Below, piece after piece: positions 44,620-56,433 of a stretch of DNA of 64,000 bases (position 1 is the stretch's first letter; each line of letters begins with the position of its first letter). The position numbers were made by a program, and so were the translations under genes. The stretch spans positions 41,399,098-41,463,097 of the forward strand of contig CM069449.1 in assembly GCA_035610835.1 (NCBI GenBank), in the 5' to 3' direction. The notes below the pieces were generated by a model. It was not told where the DNA came from. It made no database searches and saw nothing but the letters and a program-made list of their open reading frames with translations. This DNA comes from Ophiura sarsii (lineage: Eukaryota > Echinodermata > Ophiuroidea > Amphilepidida > Ophiuridae).

Positions 44620-45009
44620 GTGATGCGATCTGTCAAAACCCGTCGGATGTCGCAAAATGTGAACCAGGGATGTAATTCTTTTTTTTTAAGATTGAAAATC
44701 AATGTCCAATACTTTGTGTTATCATCTTTTATGAAATTTCACCTTCAAAAACTTACTAAATTCACTTTTCTTATTAACCTTATAATGTTATTCTATTGAA
44801 CTATGCATCTTTTTTGGCCTGTTTTCATGATTTCTTGTTTTGTAGTTTTTTATGACATCACAATCATCATTCACTCATAACTTTTTATAGTGATCGTAAA
44901 AAATGATCGAAACAGTTCTGTAATCAGCACAATTTCAGCTTCCTTATGATATAAATATCTCCAATATGAAAATTCCCACCATGTGGCGGGTTTTCACAGC
45001 TCGCATCAC
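44620..45009. mobile_element. GTGATGCG-ended MITE, copy 2
   Basis: GTGATGCGATCTGTCAAAAC and the inverted right end GTTTTCACAGCTCGCATCAC, again with AAAT on both sides. It is shorter than copy 1 through loss of T-rich sequence. Confidence 0.82.
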
Positions 45010-45122
45010 AAATATGAAAAGCCTCACTTATGACTTTAAATCAACCATGTTTCTTTTGTTCAATTCAATGCAAAATAGGTAATGAATTGGCTACGTTATT
45101 CCAATGCGCGATGCTTATCTAC

Positions 45123-45790
45123 CAGTCAGTTGTAGAACGGGGTCCCGTTTCAATTGAGGGCGCTCTATTTAGTGACGCACTGCCGTCATTTTTTACACGG
45201 CGATTCATCAAGTGACGGAAGTCCGTCGCCCGCCAGAATACGAACAAAAAACACTTTTCAATAGAGGGCGGGCTTGGGAACGGGACAGCGTTTCCAAGGG
45301 AACGGCCTCACGTCACATTAATTTTCAAAATTCATAAAAAGCCGATTTTGCCGATTTTAAACAACGAAATAACTCTCTTATCACAGAGATAACCGTTACA
45401 AAGGTATCACTTCTGAATACTATAGGGCTTATATTTAATGTAAAAATTATCAAACTTTCCCTAAAAATTCTATAAAATGGTGTAATCTCGTCTAGAAAAT
45501 GGTGGTCTCATCGCAGCAAACCGGTCAAAAAAGACATAATTTTAGCTTGTGTCGTGTGATGTTGGGGTCAAAGGTTAAATTAAATCATCAAACTGGATGT
45601 CGCAAGTAGTTATGGTACCTTATGCTGCCCTCAACTCGATGGATAGTAACTTTTTATGTAGATAATTGGGGGGTAAAAGGCGAAAATTCAGTAATTGCGC
45701 AAATTAACGGGTGTGCGTTACCTTGGTTACGTACACCCGCTGTTTTAGAGCGCCCTCAATTGAAACGGTGCCCCGTTCTACAGCTGACTG
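45123..45790. mobile_element. CAGTCAG-ended inverted-repeat element
   Basis: The left end CAGTCAGTTGTAGAACGGGG and the reverse complement of the right end, CAGTCAGCTGTAGAACGGGG, continue through CCGTTTCAATTGAGGGCGCT for about 45 bp. TCTAC flanks both ends. The 668-bp body has no supported ORF. Confidence 0.75.
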
Positions 45791-46249
45791 TCTACTGCAT
45801 GCTGCATTGAAGCAACCTCTGGGTTATCGTGTTCTTGTTCTGCAATTGCCGTCAGAACTACAGTAACCTTATCTAATGGTATTCGTCACTTTGGATAGTT
45901 GGCCATATGTGGAGTGGTAGTGTGACTTGAGGCTTCCAATTGAGTGCTGATGTTAGCAGTATGGTAGTAACAATCGTCTAGTAGTTTGGTTATTTGAAGT
46001 GATAGTAGAGATTTCTACCGCCGACTGGTAAATCGTGATCTTGATACATTGCAAACTATTCTTGTAAACTGTTTCTCTCATAAATTGGGGGTTGGCAAGG
46101 TCATTACAATAGAACTCTACTTACGTCCGTATGTTATTGAGGAGACAGGACTGACACTCTAAAATTAAAGTAAAGTGAATTCAGCAGAGTCCTGACTCCT
46201 GACTAAAACATATCAAATGTAATAAACACGAAAAGCCCTGGCCTAATGA

Positions 46250-46286
46250 CGTTTCGATTATGTCAGGATCGAAACGTCAGACCCTC
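46250..46286. repeat. Hairpin, TGACGTTTCGAT stem
   Basis: TGACGTTTCGAT pairs exactly with ATCGAAACGTCA around TATGTCAGG. Similar GAAACGTCA hairpins flank Penelope-like elements in other animals, but no RT is seen beside this one. Confidence 0.55.
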
Positions 46287-46469
46287 TCATGTTTATTTAC
46301 ACAGGCTATTTTTGTGGATAAGCAATTCGCATTCAGCTTTTACATTATTCTCAAATAACGTTTCACACAATTTGTAAACAAATAACAATCCCAAGTGTAT
46401 GGAGTTAACGTTATCAACCAAAATGCGAAGAAACGAAAATATATGAACGAAATATTTCCCCTGCATTTT

Positions 46470-46556
46470 TAGGCAACCGAAAAAACTCTTGATCTACGAG
46501 CAAAAAACCCCGAACCTCTCAGGTAGGGTCGGTGTGGGCGGTTTTTCTTTTCCTAG
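46470..46556. mobile_element. GGCGAC-ended family, diverged single end
   Basis: TAGGCAACCGAAAAAACTCT then TTGATCTACGAGC, AACCTCTCAGGTAGGGTCGG and GGTTTTTCTTTTCC. Confidence 0.5.
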
Positions 46557-46649
46557 GCTGTAAACTTTTGAGAACTGCCGCCGAGTCGGACATTTGGCGG
46601 GTAGGGGGAGTGTGGGTTGCCGCCCAGTCAGTAACTTGCGGGGGGAGGA

Positions 46650-46669
46650 GGGGGGGGGGGGGGGGGGGG
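46650..46669. repeat. Poly-G run of 20
   Basis: This is a G20 run in a GGGGAGGAG context. The poly-Pro minus frames here are artefacts. Confidence 0.95.
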
Positions 46670-49600
46670 AGGTGACGAGCTCGAAAACCGGCATACGCTG
46701 TCGTGAAATTATGTGATGATGACACTCGCTCATAGAGTTTCAAAATTTAAGCGCTCTAATATGGACCTCTATAGGGAAAGACCAAATTCTAATCATGTTT
46801 ATCAACCTATAGAGTACCAAGTAGTTCCAAATCAAATTTATTTCAAACATAAAATATAACTTGGTTATTTTTTCGTGGCCTTAGATACTTTCATCTCTAA
46901 ATGTTTGTGCTTGACCTTAATATAAGAAGTCTGCGTGAGTGTGCCTTTAATAATTGATTAATGAAAGATACGATCACAATCTTGGCTAGTGAACTGCACA
47001 ATTTTAACCCTTCATTTGATAATGAAGTATAGCCGCCAGATATAAGTTAATATACCTTTGTATATAGAGCGTTCCAAAACTCTAAAGACATACAAGGACA
47101 ATTGTTAACTTGGAGATATATTACGGCTGTACATGATACGGTACGGGTTTTTGCATGTTTACAGGAGAGTGTTGTTTTTTGGTCATGAAATTATATAAAG
47201 ATTGGATGTGAAATAGTAATAATCATGTTTAACAATATTTAAAATATGTGATCAGAATTTTGTTCTATCCATTTTGGAGCTTTCAGATCTTTGATTGATC
47301 ATATCGCGGGAGTAAGGGGTGGAATTTTATGGGATACATTTTATTTGATAAAAGGCTAATACGGCTTACCAACAGTTTATTTTCTTGAAGAAAAAAAACA
47401 CCAATGGATTTTTAATTATGTTTTCTCTAATGGGGCACTTTTTTTTGACACGCCTGTAGTATGCTATAAAAGCCAAACAAACTAAGACACTCCGAAATTG
47501 AGACATATGATAAGGCATGATAATATATTGCCTGGCACTGGATTGGTTTTGTTTCAATTATTAGAAGAAACAAAATTAATGTTTTTATTTATTTTTTGTT
47601 AGGGACGCACCATTTGATATCCAGAGGGGCATGGAAGTTTGGGTTGAGCAGATTTGTTTTTGTTTGGCCGCCGAAGTTTTTTTCTCTCCATTATTAATGT
47701 TTTCTTTTTTTCTTTAAAAAAACACCTTCCGCGATTTTGGGAATAACAAGTCGCGTGATAGAAGATTTCCTTGTTTTTCGAATTTTTATCACATTAGATT
47801 TTTTCAGACAAATTTCTCTTGTTTTCTCAAGGTTTGAGACAACTCTCTACATCAAACTCACAGTCTTACGATTGCTTGTGTTTTACATCAGTGTGATGAA
47901 GACAAAAAACAACCCCTTAATTGAGAAGTCAATTTCAAGTTGGTTCTTCTATTGAAATTGATGTTTGTAACAGTCCTGTTATTTTGTAATATGCATGAGT
48001 GTTCACGCACTCGCAGCCAGTCAATGTAAATTGTATCAAACATACAGTGTGTCTCAACATGATGGTCCAAAATCGGTAGAGCTAAGAACAATACACCAAA
48101 CAGCTTATTCAGATTGGGTATACTATCTGTAAAATGTTTAGAAAATGCATTGACATATTTTTTTGAGATACACGCGATTTTTACGCGTAAGCAGGTGGAA
48201 AGCCATTCTTTCCAAATTTGACTGTCGGTCGATCGTCTTTTTTTCTTTCTTTTTTTGGCTGAATAATAACTATTACTCACTGTCGTGGTTCTTGTAAAGA
48301 CAAAATTGGTAAATGCCAATTTGACTAATGTTTCTACATGTAGTGTGATAATAGTTTTAAAAACTATTTATTCACGCAAACGTAAAGCAGAAAATAGTAA
48401 TATTTTGACAATTTGGGTAACATTTAATTCTTAAAAAAAAAAAAAAAATATGCCACCCGGAATTTTGAGATTTTTTTAGGGTCGGTTGCTGAGGGCAACA
48501 TAACAATTTATTTGTTGCCTTATAGTTGAATTTACTTGAGTGTATTTTGTGAATATATATTTCTATAACAAAAACAATATTTTTACAATTTTTGAAATTG
48601 TCAAACATTTGCCAACATTTACACGATCATCATACACTTCAAAAGTAAAAAAGTAGTAAGTTGAAGAAAAAAAATATATATAAAAAATAAAATAAAATAT
48701 AATAATCCAAAAAAGTATGGAATGATCGCTTAATCCAAAGTACAAATAATATGCTAACTGGTTTGTCTTTTGCTTCTAAAGAGCAAGAAATTATGTAAAC
48801 TATATTTCATTCAACGAATTCAATTATACACGTAGTTCCACATACATATGCATATTGTCATGCATTTTCCTTATACGTAAATGAAGAACAAGAGCAGTTT
48901 TAGACATTTTTCTACTCGACACGGTACTGGAAGTTCATTTTGGACGATTTTCGAATTTTGAGAACATTTGGGTTTGAAACAGATTTTTAAAGATAACTGA
49001 GAAAAAAAATTGTGAGTGAAGTTTTCATTTGTGATAGGCGATAGGTTTGAAGTATAAAGTGTCAATCTTTGTTCTCACTGAAAAAAAACCCAGTCATTAT
49101 TAACACTTATCTGTTTTTCCCCACGGTCTAAAACACCTATAGTACTATAAATCAATGTCTTATAGCAACTTACCGATTCCTGCTTATTAGTTTATTAGCA
49201 TTACACGAAATTTAAAGGTCGGCTCACTCACGATTATTGAAATCGTATCAGATTTATCAAAATTCTGATTTTCGTAATGTTTGAAAAGCCTCATTAAATG
49301 ACATTTTGTCAAATTGTTTACAGTTCAGATAGCTGGTTTTGAAAACATCAAGTTTTTTTTACCGTAAACAACAAATCTTAATACATCCAAGTTAACCATT
49401 TTACTGAGCAGATTTGTTGGGACTAATTTCATCGTCAAATTTAATAAAATATGTTCATTATATGAATAACTGTTGATTCATAAAGAATTCTTTTTATCAA
49501 TTTCAGCATTAACCATTTTAAAGGAATTGTAAGAGAAAAGACACTGACCTAAATGTAAAAGTAAAAACGAACCAAAACATGCAGCACTTATTGGGCTTAA

Positions 49601-50260
49601 ACTTTTACGAATTATATTTATTATGTAATCTACACACGCTAATCACTGTGTATTTCATTTAGATAAAACTTACCCATCTTAATGCAGGCGATCATCCAAA
49701 TGCGTTGGTTGTTAAGGAAGAATTCCTCTTAACTCCGATTGTTTGCGCGGGAAAATGTGCACACACATTTATTACCAGCTGACTATCAGGTTTCGTGCCA
49801 AGTCAAATGGTTACAAGATGCCTTGGAGATTGTGTCAGATAAATACCTGAGCGACCATGACAACCACAATACAAATTGAATCAAAAGATGGTGAGTTTCA
49901 CGGCGGTAGTAGTAGCGATGGAAAAGTGATCATTTTTTAAACTTCTCTCAGCTGATACGATACGACAAAAAAGCAATCACACAGGTCGGTCACAACTATT
50001 GATTGAACTGATCTCATCAAGAGCTGTGGGTGTTGCCAGTGCAATTTGGTTATAAATCTGTTCGTGCATTATTGGCTTGAAGGTTTCAGAGCGTTCATTG
50101 GCGCCTTGGCGGCGCAAGTGGGGTGACGCGGTGGACACCCCCTCCCCACACACCCCTACATAAACATTAATGTAGGACGACCCCCACCTAAAATACAGGT
50201 GACTTGCGCGCATTGTTCTGGTCATCACAATTTTGAATTTATTGTTTACATAGGCAAGAA
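46670..50260. other. Long AT-rich unrecognised stretch
   Basis: No gene, RNA gene or repeat family is supported. Short T and A runs are frequent, for example A15 near 48435. The 143-codon minus frame at 47888-48319 shows no domain. Confidence 0.45.
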
Positions 50261-50265
50261 ACATA

Positions 50266-50985
50266 CAAGCTGTCCCAAAATGATTAGTACCATCGATACC
50301 CAACGTTCTTTCTTTTTCATCAATAAAATCAATGATATTCAGGTCCGTTGGTTTTTTCATTATCTTTGACATACTGTACCATTTCATTAACATTTTAGAT
50401 CATAAATATCGGACTTATTTAACTAAGGTTACATCCACTGTGTAAGACATGGTGATTTCACCTTTTTTGGCAAAGTGCCAAAAAATGTGTGTGTTTTAAA
50501 CTTGTTTGAAAGAAACAAAAATAGTCGCTCAATCTCTTGTCTGCTATTGCTCCATCTATTTAAACTGTTGTTTGTTATGGTTGTTAAACTCATTAATATT
50601 CTTCATTTTTATGCAATTTGAAGAGTAAAAATGGATCGTCACACATGAGTGATCACACGCTTTGTTTCTGAATGGGCTAGTTAGTTTGAGGCTAAACTTG
50701 AGGGACATTTAAATAGGTAAAAAAGTGGTCAAGGGTAAATTTGCAGTGGCTTAGACTTCTTTTTCATACACATTTGTTTGCACTTTGTCGAAAAGGTGGA
50801 ATCATCATGTCTTACATAATGGAGTGTATCTTGAGTTTGATATTTATGATCTAAAATTCCAATAAAAGGGTACAGTATGACAAAGATGATGAAAAAGCAA
50901 TGGACCTGATCCCATTGAGGTTGATAATGGAAACAATTAACGACCTTTGGGCATAGATGGGTACTAATCATTTTGGGACAGCCTC
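50266..50985. mobile_element. Mariner-like MITE, 200-bp inverted ends
   Basis: GCTGTCCCAAAATGATTAGT at the left is inverted at the right, with TA at each border. Similarity between arms extends about 200 bp (GTCCATTG..TTTTTCAT, CATACTGTACC, TAGATCATAAATAT, GTAAGACATG). The 138- and 80-codon minus frames lie in or overlap the arms and are not supported as genes. Confidence 0.75.
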
Positions 50986-50998
50986 TATTTTCATTATA

Positions 50999-51386
50999 TT
51001 AAAGGGTAATTGAGAGATGTATCGATATACTAAATGAGCAAATAACGTAAAGATAATCATCAACATAGCCCAAATCCAAAATGTCATACAATTCCGACAT
51101 CGCCTTCATGCCAAAATAAGCAAATAACGGCACTTCCGGGTTGAGATTTGCCGCGAAAGTCCGTGAGTAAAACGATGCATAACTTCCGAATTCAGCACCT
51201 GAGTTTCGATATGATCATATCGAAATTAAGAAAATCATGAAATTTTATATGATAAACGGCGAATGTTGGTAAACTGTTTCAGATGGTAGTTAGTATATGC
51301 CTAAGTATTACTTTGATGCAAAAAAAAAAAGATTTCCAGGATAATTGAGGGCGCACTCCCATACGTATCTCTCAATGCCCCTTTAA
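50999..51386. mobile_element. TTAA-flanked GGGGCATTGAGAGAT MITE, copy 2
   Basis: This is an inverted copy of 31250-31647 with the same borders (TTAAAGGGTAATTGAGAGAT; ATCTCTCAATGCCCCTTTAA). The central palindrome is reduced to 22 bp (51204-51225). Confidence 0.85.
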
Positions 51387-51612
51387 GAGATTTAAAAAAG
51401 TGTAAATACCTATGACATTTTGAAGAAAAATCAATAAATAACCTTCTGAGACACTGCCTTCATTGTAGCAGGTCGGAAACAATTTATTTGGAATTGGAAA
51501 CCAGTCATTAAGTCATTCATCTCATCAACGGAATTCAAGGCAAGGTATCAGGGCGTGTATCAGATGCTGCTTTTTGTAACAAGGTTACTGCAATGGGTAT
51601 TTCTATCTAATT

Positions 51613-51800
51613 AGAGAATAATGACTGCGTAACAACTGTTTTCGTGAATTTGTTTTAAAATCAGAGGTTTTTGTTCTGGTCTGAGTGAGGAATTGTCCCA
51701 ATTGGCGCAGCCCCCGAGGGACAATTCCGAATGACCAGAACAAAACCCGAGGATTTCAAAACAAATTCACGAAAACAGTTGTTAAGCAGTCATTATTCTC
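51613..51800. repeat. Fold-back hairpin, about 85-bp arms
   Basis: GAGAATAATGACTGC at 51613 pairs with GCAGTCATTATTCTC at 51786. The pairing continues through AACAACTGTTTTCGTGAATT, GTTCTGGTC and GGAATTGTCCC to a loop at about 51700-51716. Confidence 0.82.
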
Positions 51801-52380
51801 ATTCATTACTGAAAAAGATGCATATTTTATCCAAATCGTTGATTTGTACCGATATAATCTTGTTAATAATTAATTAGTTTTCTGTTTATTTTGTCCACCC
51901 CTTCTTAGTTATTGAAACAGTCCAAGTCGGGTCATCCCCTCATTAACATTTTTATCATTCAACCAATCAGAAATATGCTTTAACCGTGTTTCCTCATAAC
52001 TCATTGAATATTCAGTTTAGGGGCGTGAGGCGTTAATTTGATTGGTCGGTCAAAACAATGGAACACTTTGGCGCAGTACTTTCGGGCAATTATTAGTAAC
52101 CCGCGCTCGGCGTGCGCGTTCTCATCTAACGAATAATTTGATTGGAACGCACTTGGTACGCAGCTATCGCGATTATTCATGAAGTAATGAATGCTGAATA
52201 TTAATCCAAAATACCTGCAATTCAACCCTTTTAAATCGGGATTACCTTTACAAAAATACGGTTATTCAAAGGAAGACAACCCCTGTTAAACAAGAAAGAG
52301 TACAACATGAATAATGAAATTGTGAGATAAGCTTTTACAAGGGGTGTTTATAATATAAGTTTAGAGTTTAACGGGTTCGC
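51801..52380. other. Unrecognised stretch
   Basis: Several CCAAT/ATTGG words and a GC-rich patch at about 52100-52125 occur, but no adjacent coding sequence was found. Confidence 0.35.
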
Positions 52381-52559
52381 CGTCGGACAAGTTTAAAACC
52401 GTCAAGCTTTCGTCAGGATTAGCTGTGACTTCTTCAGGACCAAATTATAATAATATTACGCAAAACATAGAGATTGCCACTTATCTATTATTATCATCAT
52501 TTGTGCTGCTCCTTGCCCAATGATTTGAGAGTCGGTGCCCCTTTCCTACTTGTGAAAGA

Positions 52560-52690
52560 TTGGTGGCTCTGAAAAGAGCCGTTCAGATTTACTGCCCCTT
52601 GTCAACTGAACAGAGACGGTGGCTCTGAAAAGATCTCTAAACGTACATGTAGGTTGCCGTTAGCCTATCATAATTGTGGCTCTTATAGAA
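52560..52690 (-). promoter_or_regulatory. Tandem histone-type 3' stem-loops
   Basis: On the minus strand AACGGCTCTTTTCAGAGCCA is followed by CCA (about 52563-52585). This matches the metazoan histone mRNA stem-loop: 6-bp stem, TTTC-type loop and ACCA flank. A second, GATCTTTTCAGAGCCACC, lies about 58 bp away (52617-52640), and a decayed third at about 52668-52690. Each is next to a GCCCCTT phrase, so the unit was duplicated. No histone coding sequence lies upstream. Confidence 0.5.
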
Positions 52691-53371
52691 CCTACCGTAT
52701 TCCAGGATTGCCCCTTGACCAAAAGAAAGTAGACTGTCCCTTTTCTACTACAGACTACAAAAAGTATATATATAATGCAGTAGTGCGTGAGAAGTGCGGT
52801 CACTGATCTGTAAAGATTGTTTGACGCTGATACGACCTTGTGCAGGGTATTTAATGGTCCATCGTGGTCCTGGCTGAACAAATTACAAGACTGTTATTGA
52901 CTGTCGGGCCGGGATTGATGTGAATGATAATTTCTATTGATTGTTGATGAATCTCTGCTTCACGAACAAGTCGCATACCAAGATTAGAAACCTATGCAAT
53001 ACATTTAGTTTGGTTCCAGAGTGGTTCATAACCTTCTTCGCACGCGCGCATGTTCAGCCATTGCCGAGCTATCTTTCTTGCCTTGTAACGTAGTTCTTTC
53101 GTGTTCAAACAATCTGACATTTTAAAGGCCTTTTGGTTTGACCAATATATTTTTCACCACAACTACATGGCATGATATACACCTAGCACATAAAGTCCTT
53201 GAGATTGGCTAATTCAAAATAGATAATCGGTATCACAAATCTGAGATATACATTAAATGAGCAAATTTCTTCTCCGCAGTTTGATACCTCATTTAACAAA
53301 ATCGAAAGGATACTTTTAAAGTTATGGCAATTTCAATTACCGCGCATAACAGCAGCAAAGTTGTACTAGGT

Positions 53372-53578
53372 ATAGGAAATCATTGATTTGTGTGTGATTA
53401 CTGTCATAACTATGTGCTATCTGAACAATTAGCCACCTAGGTATCTGGATGAATGGATCTAGAGTGATTGCGGTATAAAGGGTGCAGCTGTGAAGATTAA
53501 ACTATTTTGCTGGTTAGCTGTGAATCTTTACACACACATTTTTACTGCGTTATCCCACACAAATCAATGATTTCCTAT
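53372..53578. mobile_element. Small MITE inside Penelope remnant
   Basis: ATAGGAAATCATTGATTTGT continues to a 23-bp left terminus that is exactly inverted at 53556-53578. Just outside, TACACCTAGCACATAA (about 53173) and TTATGTGCTAGGTGTA (about 53580) form a second inverted pair. Confidence 0.75.
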
Positions 53579-53958
53579 TGTTATGTGCTAGGTGTACATG
53601 CAAGGTCAACGACCCTTGGGCAGAGGATCTGAGTTTGGTCGATTTGGTGCAGTACATTTTAACATCAGCACGATTTAAGAATCGGCAAATTTGTTCTGAG
53701 ACACCTTTGACAAATGGCATGAACGTGATACCTTTATAGTCATCGTCCACTATCTTTTCTTGGCTTAAACTCTCACTTCTTCTTTTAATGGCTCTGTGTA
53801 CGAATGTGGAGGGACAGCCATTCTGTTTTAATGCTTTTCAACACGTTTTAACTCATTATTGCGATGTTCAATGTGTTGGCAAGCTATTCTTAGCCGATAG
53901 TGATGACTGGATGTAACATGCAGATACTGATCGGGGTGGGTGTGTGTGTGTGGGGGGT

Positions 53959-53973
53959 GGGGGGGGGGGGGGG
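53959..53973. repeat. GT run and poly-G of 15
   Basis: A short GT microsatellite passes into G6, T and G15. Confidence 0.9.
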
Positions 53974-54479
53974 ATTCTGTAGATTGAGCTCAAACCAGAT
54001 TCAGTTAGCTGTACTTTACATCTAGAAAAGGAATGTACCTATTTTCTTCTAATTCCATGGTAAATCGTATGCACGGCTGACGTGCGGTTAGATGCTGTAG
54101 GAATTTGACCAATTCATCTTTACCATGTCTCAACAAACGTATCATCCAAATATCGGTACCAGGCCACCGGTTTCAAAGGATACGAATCCAGTGCCTTTGT
54201 ATCAAAATGCTCCATGAAGATATTGGCTATTATGAGTGACAGAGGAGATCCATAGTTTGACCTTCATTTTGTTCATAACATTTTCTTTGCCATATGAAGG
54301 AGGTGGAAGCGAGGCAGCGTTTCATAAGCTCAACAATATCTTCGCATGACAAGAATGGAGTCGTTCCAATTCTGTAGGAGATCACTTATAATGCGATAAG
54401 CTTCATCAATAGAGATTTGACATCAAAGCTTATAATCTTCTGGTCTTATAGATATCTGGCTATTTCTACATAGTGTTAA

Positions 54480-54507
<28 letters not shown>
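54480..54507. repeat. Poly-G run of 28
   Basis: This is an uninterrupted G28 run directly beside the inverted-repeat element at 54521. Confidence 0.95.
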
Positions 54508-54511
<4 letters not shown>

Positions 54512-54520
54512 AAGGAAGAT

Positions 54521-54990
54521 TTTTGTGAGTGCTGTAATTATTGAACTATTAATCAAATGCATATTAAAGTATACATTTTTGGAAAGGAAATAGATCAGAG
54601 AATCCGAATTTGGTGTCACTTTTGACCAAAAATGTTGAATTATTGAGAAAATCACAAAATTCACTTTTTTGACCCAATTTTTTTTGACAAAAATAATTTT
54701 GAGTAAAAAATGCCCAAATCGCTAGATGATGATGTAAAGACACTAACTTAGGTTGTAATTTTATTGTTTTAAATCGAAACGAATATTTTTTGAAATTTTG
54801 ACCAAAAAGTGCCAAAAAAGTGGAAAAAATGAAAACATTTTTTTGTGGCACTTTTTAGTGAAAATTTCAAGATTATGTTAAAAAAAAATGCAACCTAAGT
54901 TAGGGTCAAAAAGTGATTCTCTGATCCATTTAAAATTTATACTTTTGTGTACATTTGAGTCATAGTTCAATAATTACAGCACTCACAAAA
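54521..54990. mobile_element. Inverted-repeat element, 29-bp perfect ends
   Basis: TTTTGTGAGTGCTGTAATTA and the next nine bases (54521-54549) are exactly inverted at 54962-54990. Inner segments also pair (GATCAGAGAATC with GATTCTCTGATC; AAAAAGTGCC with GGCACTTTTT). The body is AT-rich and non-coding, and shares GTATACTTT-type phrases with 5809-6242. Confidence 0.8.
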
Positions 54991-54999
54991 TTCCAAAAA

Positions 55000-55535
55000 G
55001 AAACCTAAGTCCCCCATATGCGTTTTTGTGATGTATGATGTTCCATTACCTGCAAGGGGTTCTAATATATTTGCAAGGTGCTTCCCTTAGTTGTAGCACA
55101 GTGAGCTAATAGAGCTGACAATATGCCGTAGAGGCATGTTTTCTTTCTGCATAGTATAGTAGGGAGTCCATATAATCGTGTAGGTACAAGGGAGCGAAGT
55201 TAAGACCCTTACTTTTAAGTAAGGGTCAATCTTAAAAGATTGACTGTTCTGCGTTAGCCAAATCCCTATAAGTTGAGCACTGTACTTCGAGGAAAACTGA
55301 CCTAATCGGATCTCAAAGTGGTATTGAATAGTTCTATTTTGAGACTTTCATATTTCGTTATGATCTACTATGGCATAGTTTTTTTCAACTGCAATTTTGG
55401 CTGCACGTTCTACACTTTCAAAGTCCGTAACCTGTCAATTGTATTTAAGCCAGTTCTTGATTTCAATATTTCTTTTGATAAATATTGTAATTGTTGACGA
55501 TAGTCATTGATAGTGGCTCTGACAAGTGATAACTC
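55000..55535. other. Unrecognised stretch
   Basis: No supported feature; a short hairpin CTTACTTTTAAGTAAG lies near 55209. Confidence 0.4.
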
Positions 55536-56397
55536 CCCAGCGGGCACTCAACCATATTTCAACGTTGAATCAACGTTGAAATATGGTTGCGTTGTTTAAC
55601 AACATGACTTCAACATCTTTTCAACTACATTATGTGCTTTGTTGAAGTAACGTTAGATATTGACGTTGATTCAACGTTGTTGAATGGACTTGTAAAAATC
55701 ACGTTTCCAAAAATCAGTCTGGAGCTAATTTGCATATTTTACTTGGCTTTATATTAGCCGAGTAAATTGTGCAAATCGCTCATTAGCATAAATGCAATGG
55801 TACAAAAATTAGTACCAGTGCACGTTTGTACCACTTCAAGTATGCTAATGAGCTAATTTGCACCTTTTATTCATTTAAACCTATTATTGTATTTAAATTA
55901 AGTCGATGCACTAATTTAACACCATTGAATGTATATTGATATACACTTGTATATGCATATTTTCGCACTGGTTATAAAGAAAGGTGATTGCTCACTAAAC
56001 AAATGCATATACATTGTGCAAGAACATAAAATCCAAGAGTTGATGCTCTTGCAGCCCCCCCCCCCCTCCATACCCTGGTTGCAAAGTGATATAAAAGCTT
56101 CACAAAGTATATTTTTAGGAAGAAATCAACACATTTTCTGTTGATTCAACATCGCATTTCAACGTTGATTCAATGTTGAATTCTGGTTAAATAGTTGAAA
56201 TTTGGTTGGTATATCAACCAAATTTCAACTACGTAACCAAAATTCAACATTGAATCAACGTTGAAATATGACGTTGATTCAACGTTGAAATCTATGGTTG
56301 GTACAAACTTTCAAATCCAACTGTTAATTCAACGATATTTCAACGTTGATAATCAACGTTGGTACAACGTTGTTGCAACGTCATTTTGCCCGCTGGG
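55536..56397. mobile_element. CCCAGCGGGCA-ended element with CAACGTTGA repeats
   Basis: The ends CCCAGCGGGCA and TGCCCGCTGGG are inverted. Both subterminal regions are packed with CAACGTTGA and TTCAACGTTGATTC words that can pair with one another. The centre has a C12 run (56055-56066) and a GAGCTAATTTGCA inverted set. No transposase is visible, so it is non-autonomous. Confidence 0.75.
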
Positions 56398-56433
56398 TCT
56401 GCTTGTTTTAGAATACTGACAGCTTTGCTAGAC

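Larger units (their letters stand above)
52383..54470 (-). pseudogene. Penelope-like retroelement, broken
   Basis: Minus-strand pieces follow Penelope order. IISFDVKSL starts near 54420. The RT core (YEQNEGQTMD, MEHF, WYRYLDDTFV, FTMELEENRYIPFLDV) lies at about 54330-54030 and is spread over shifted frames. The linker ITFMPFVKGVSEQICRFL is at 53750-53550. A GIY-YIG endonuclease with YIMPCSCGEKYIGQTKRPLK and RLFEHE..SAMAEHA is at about 53180-53060. GAAGAAGTC and CGAAAGCTT words near 52383-52445 resemble the flanks of such elements. A ~400-bp stretch containing a small MITE separates linker and endonuclease. Multiple frameshifts mean no intact protein. RT copies RNA; the GIY-YIG domain nicks the target. 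Confidence 0.82.

Noticed and set aside
49977..50393. 138-codon minus-strand ORF as a gene
   Set aside because: Much of it lies in the left inverted arm of the mariner-like MITE (50266-50985) and the rest shows no motif.
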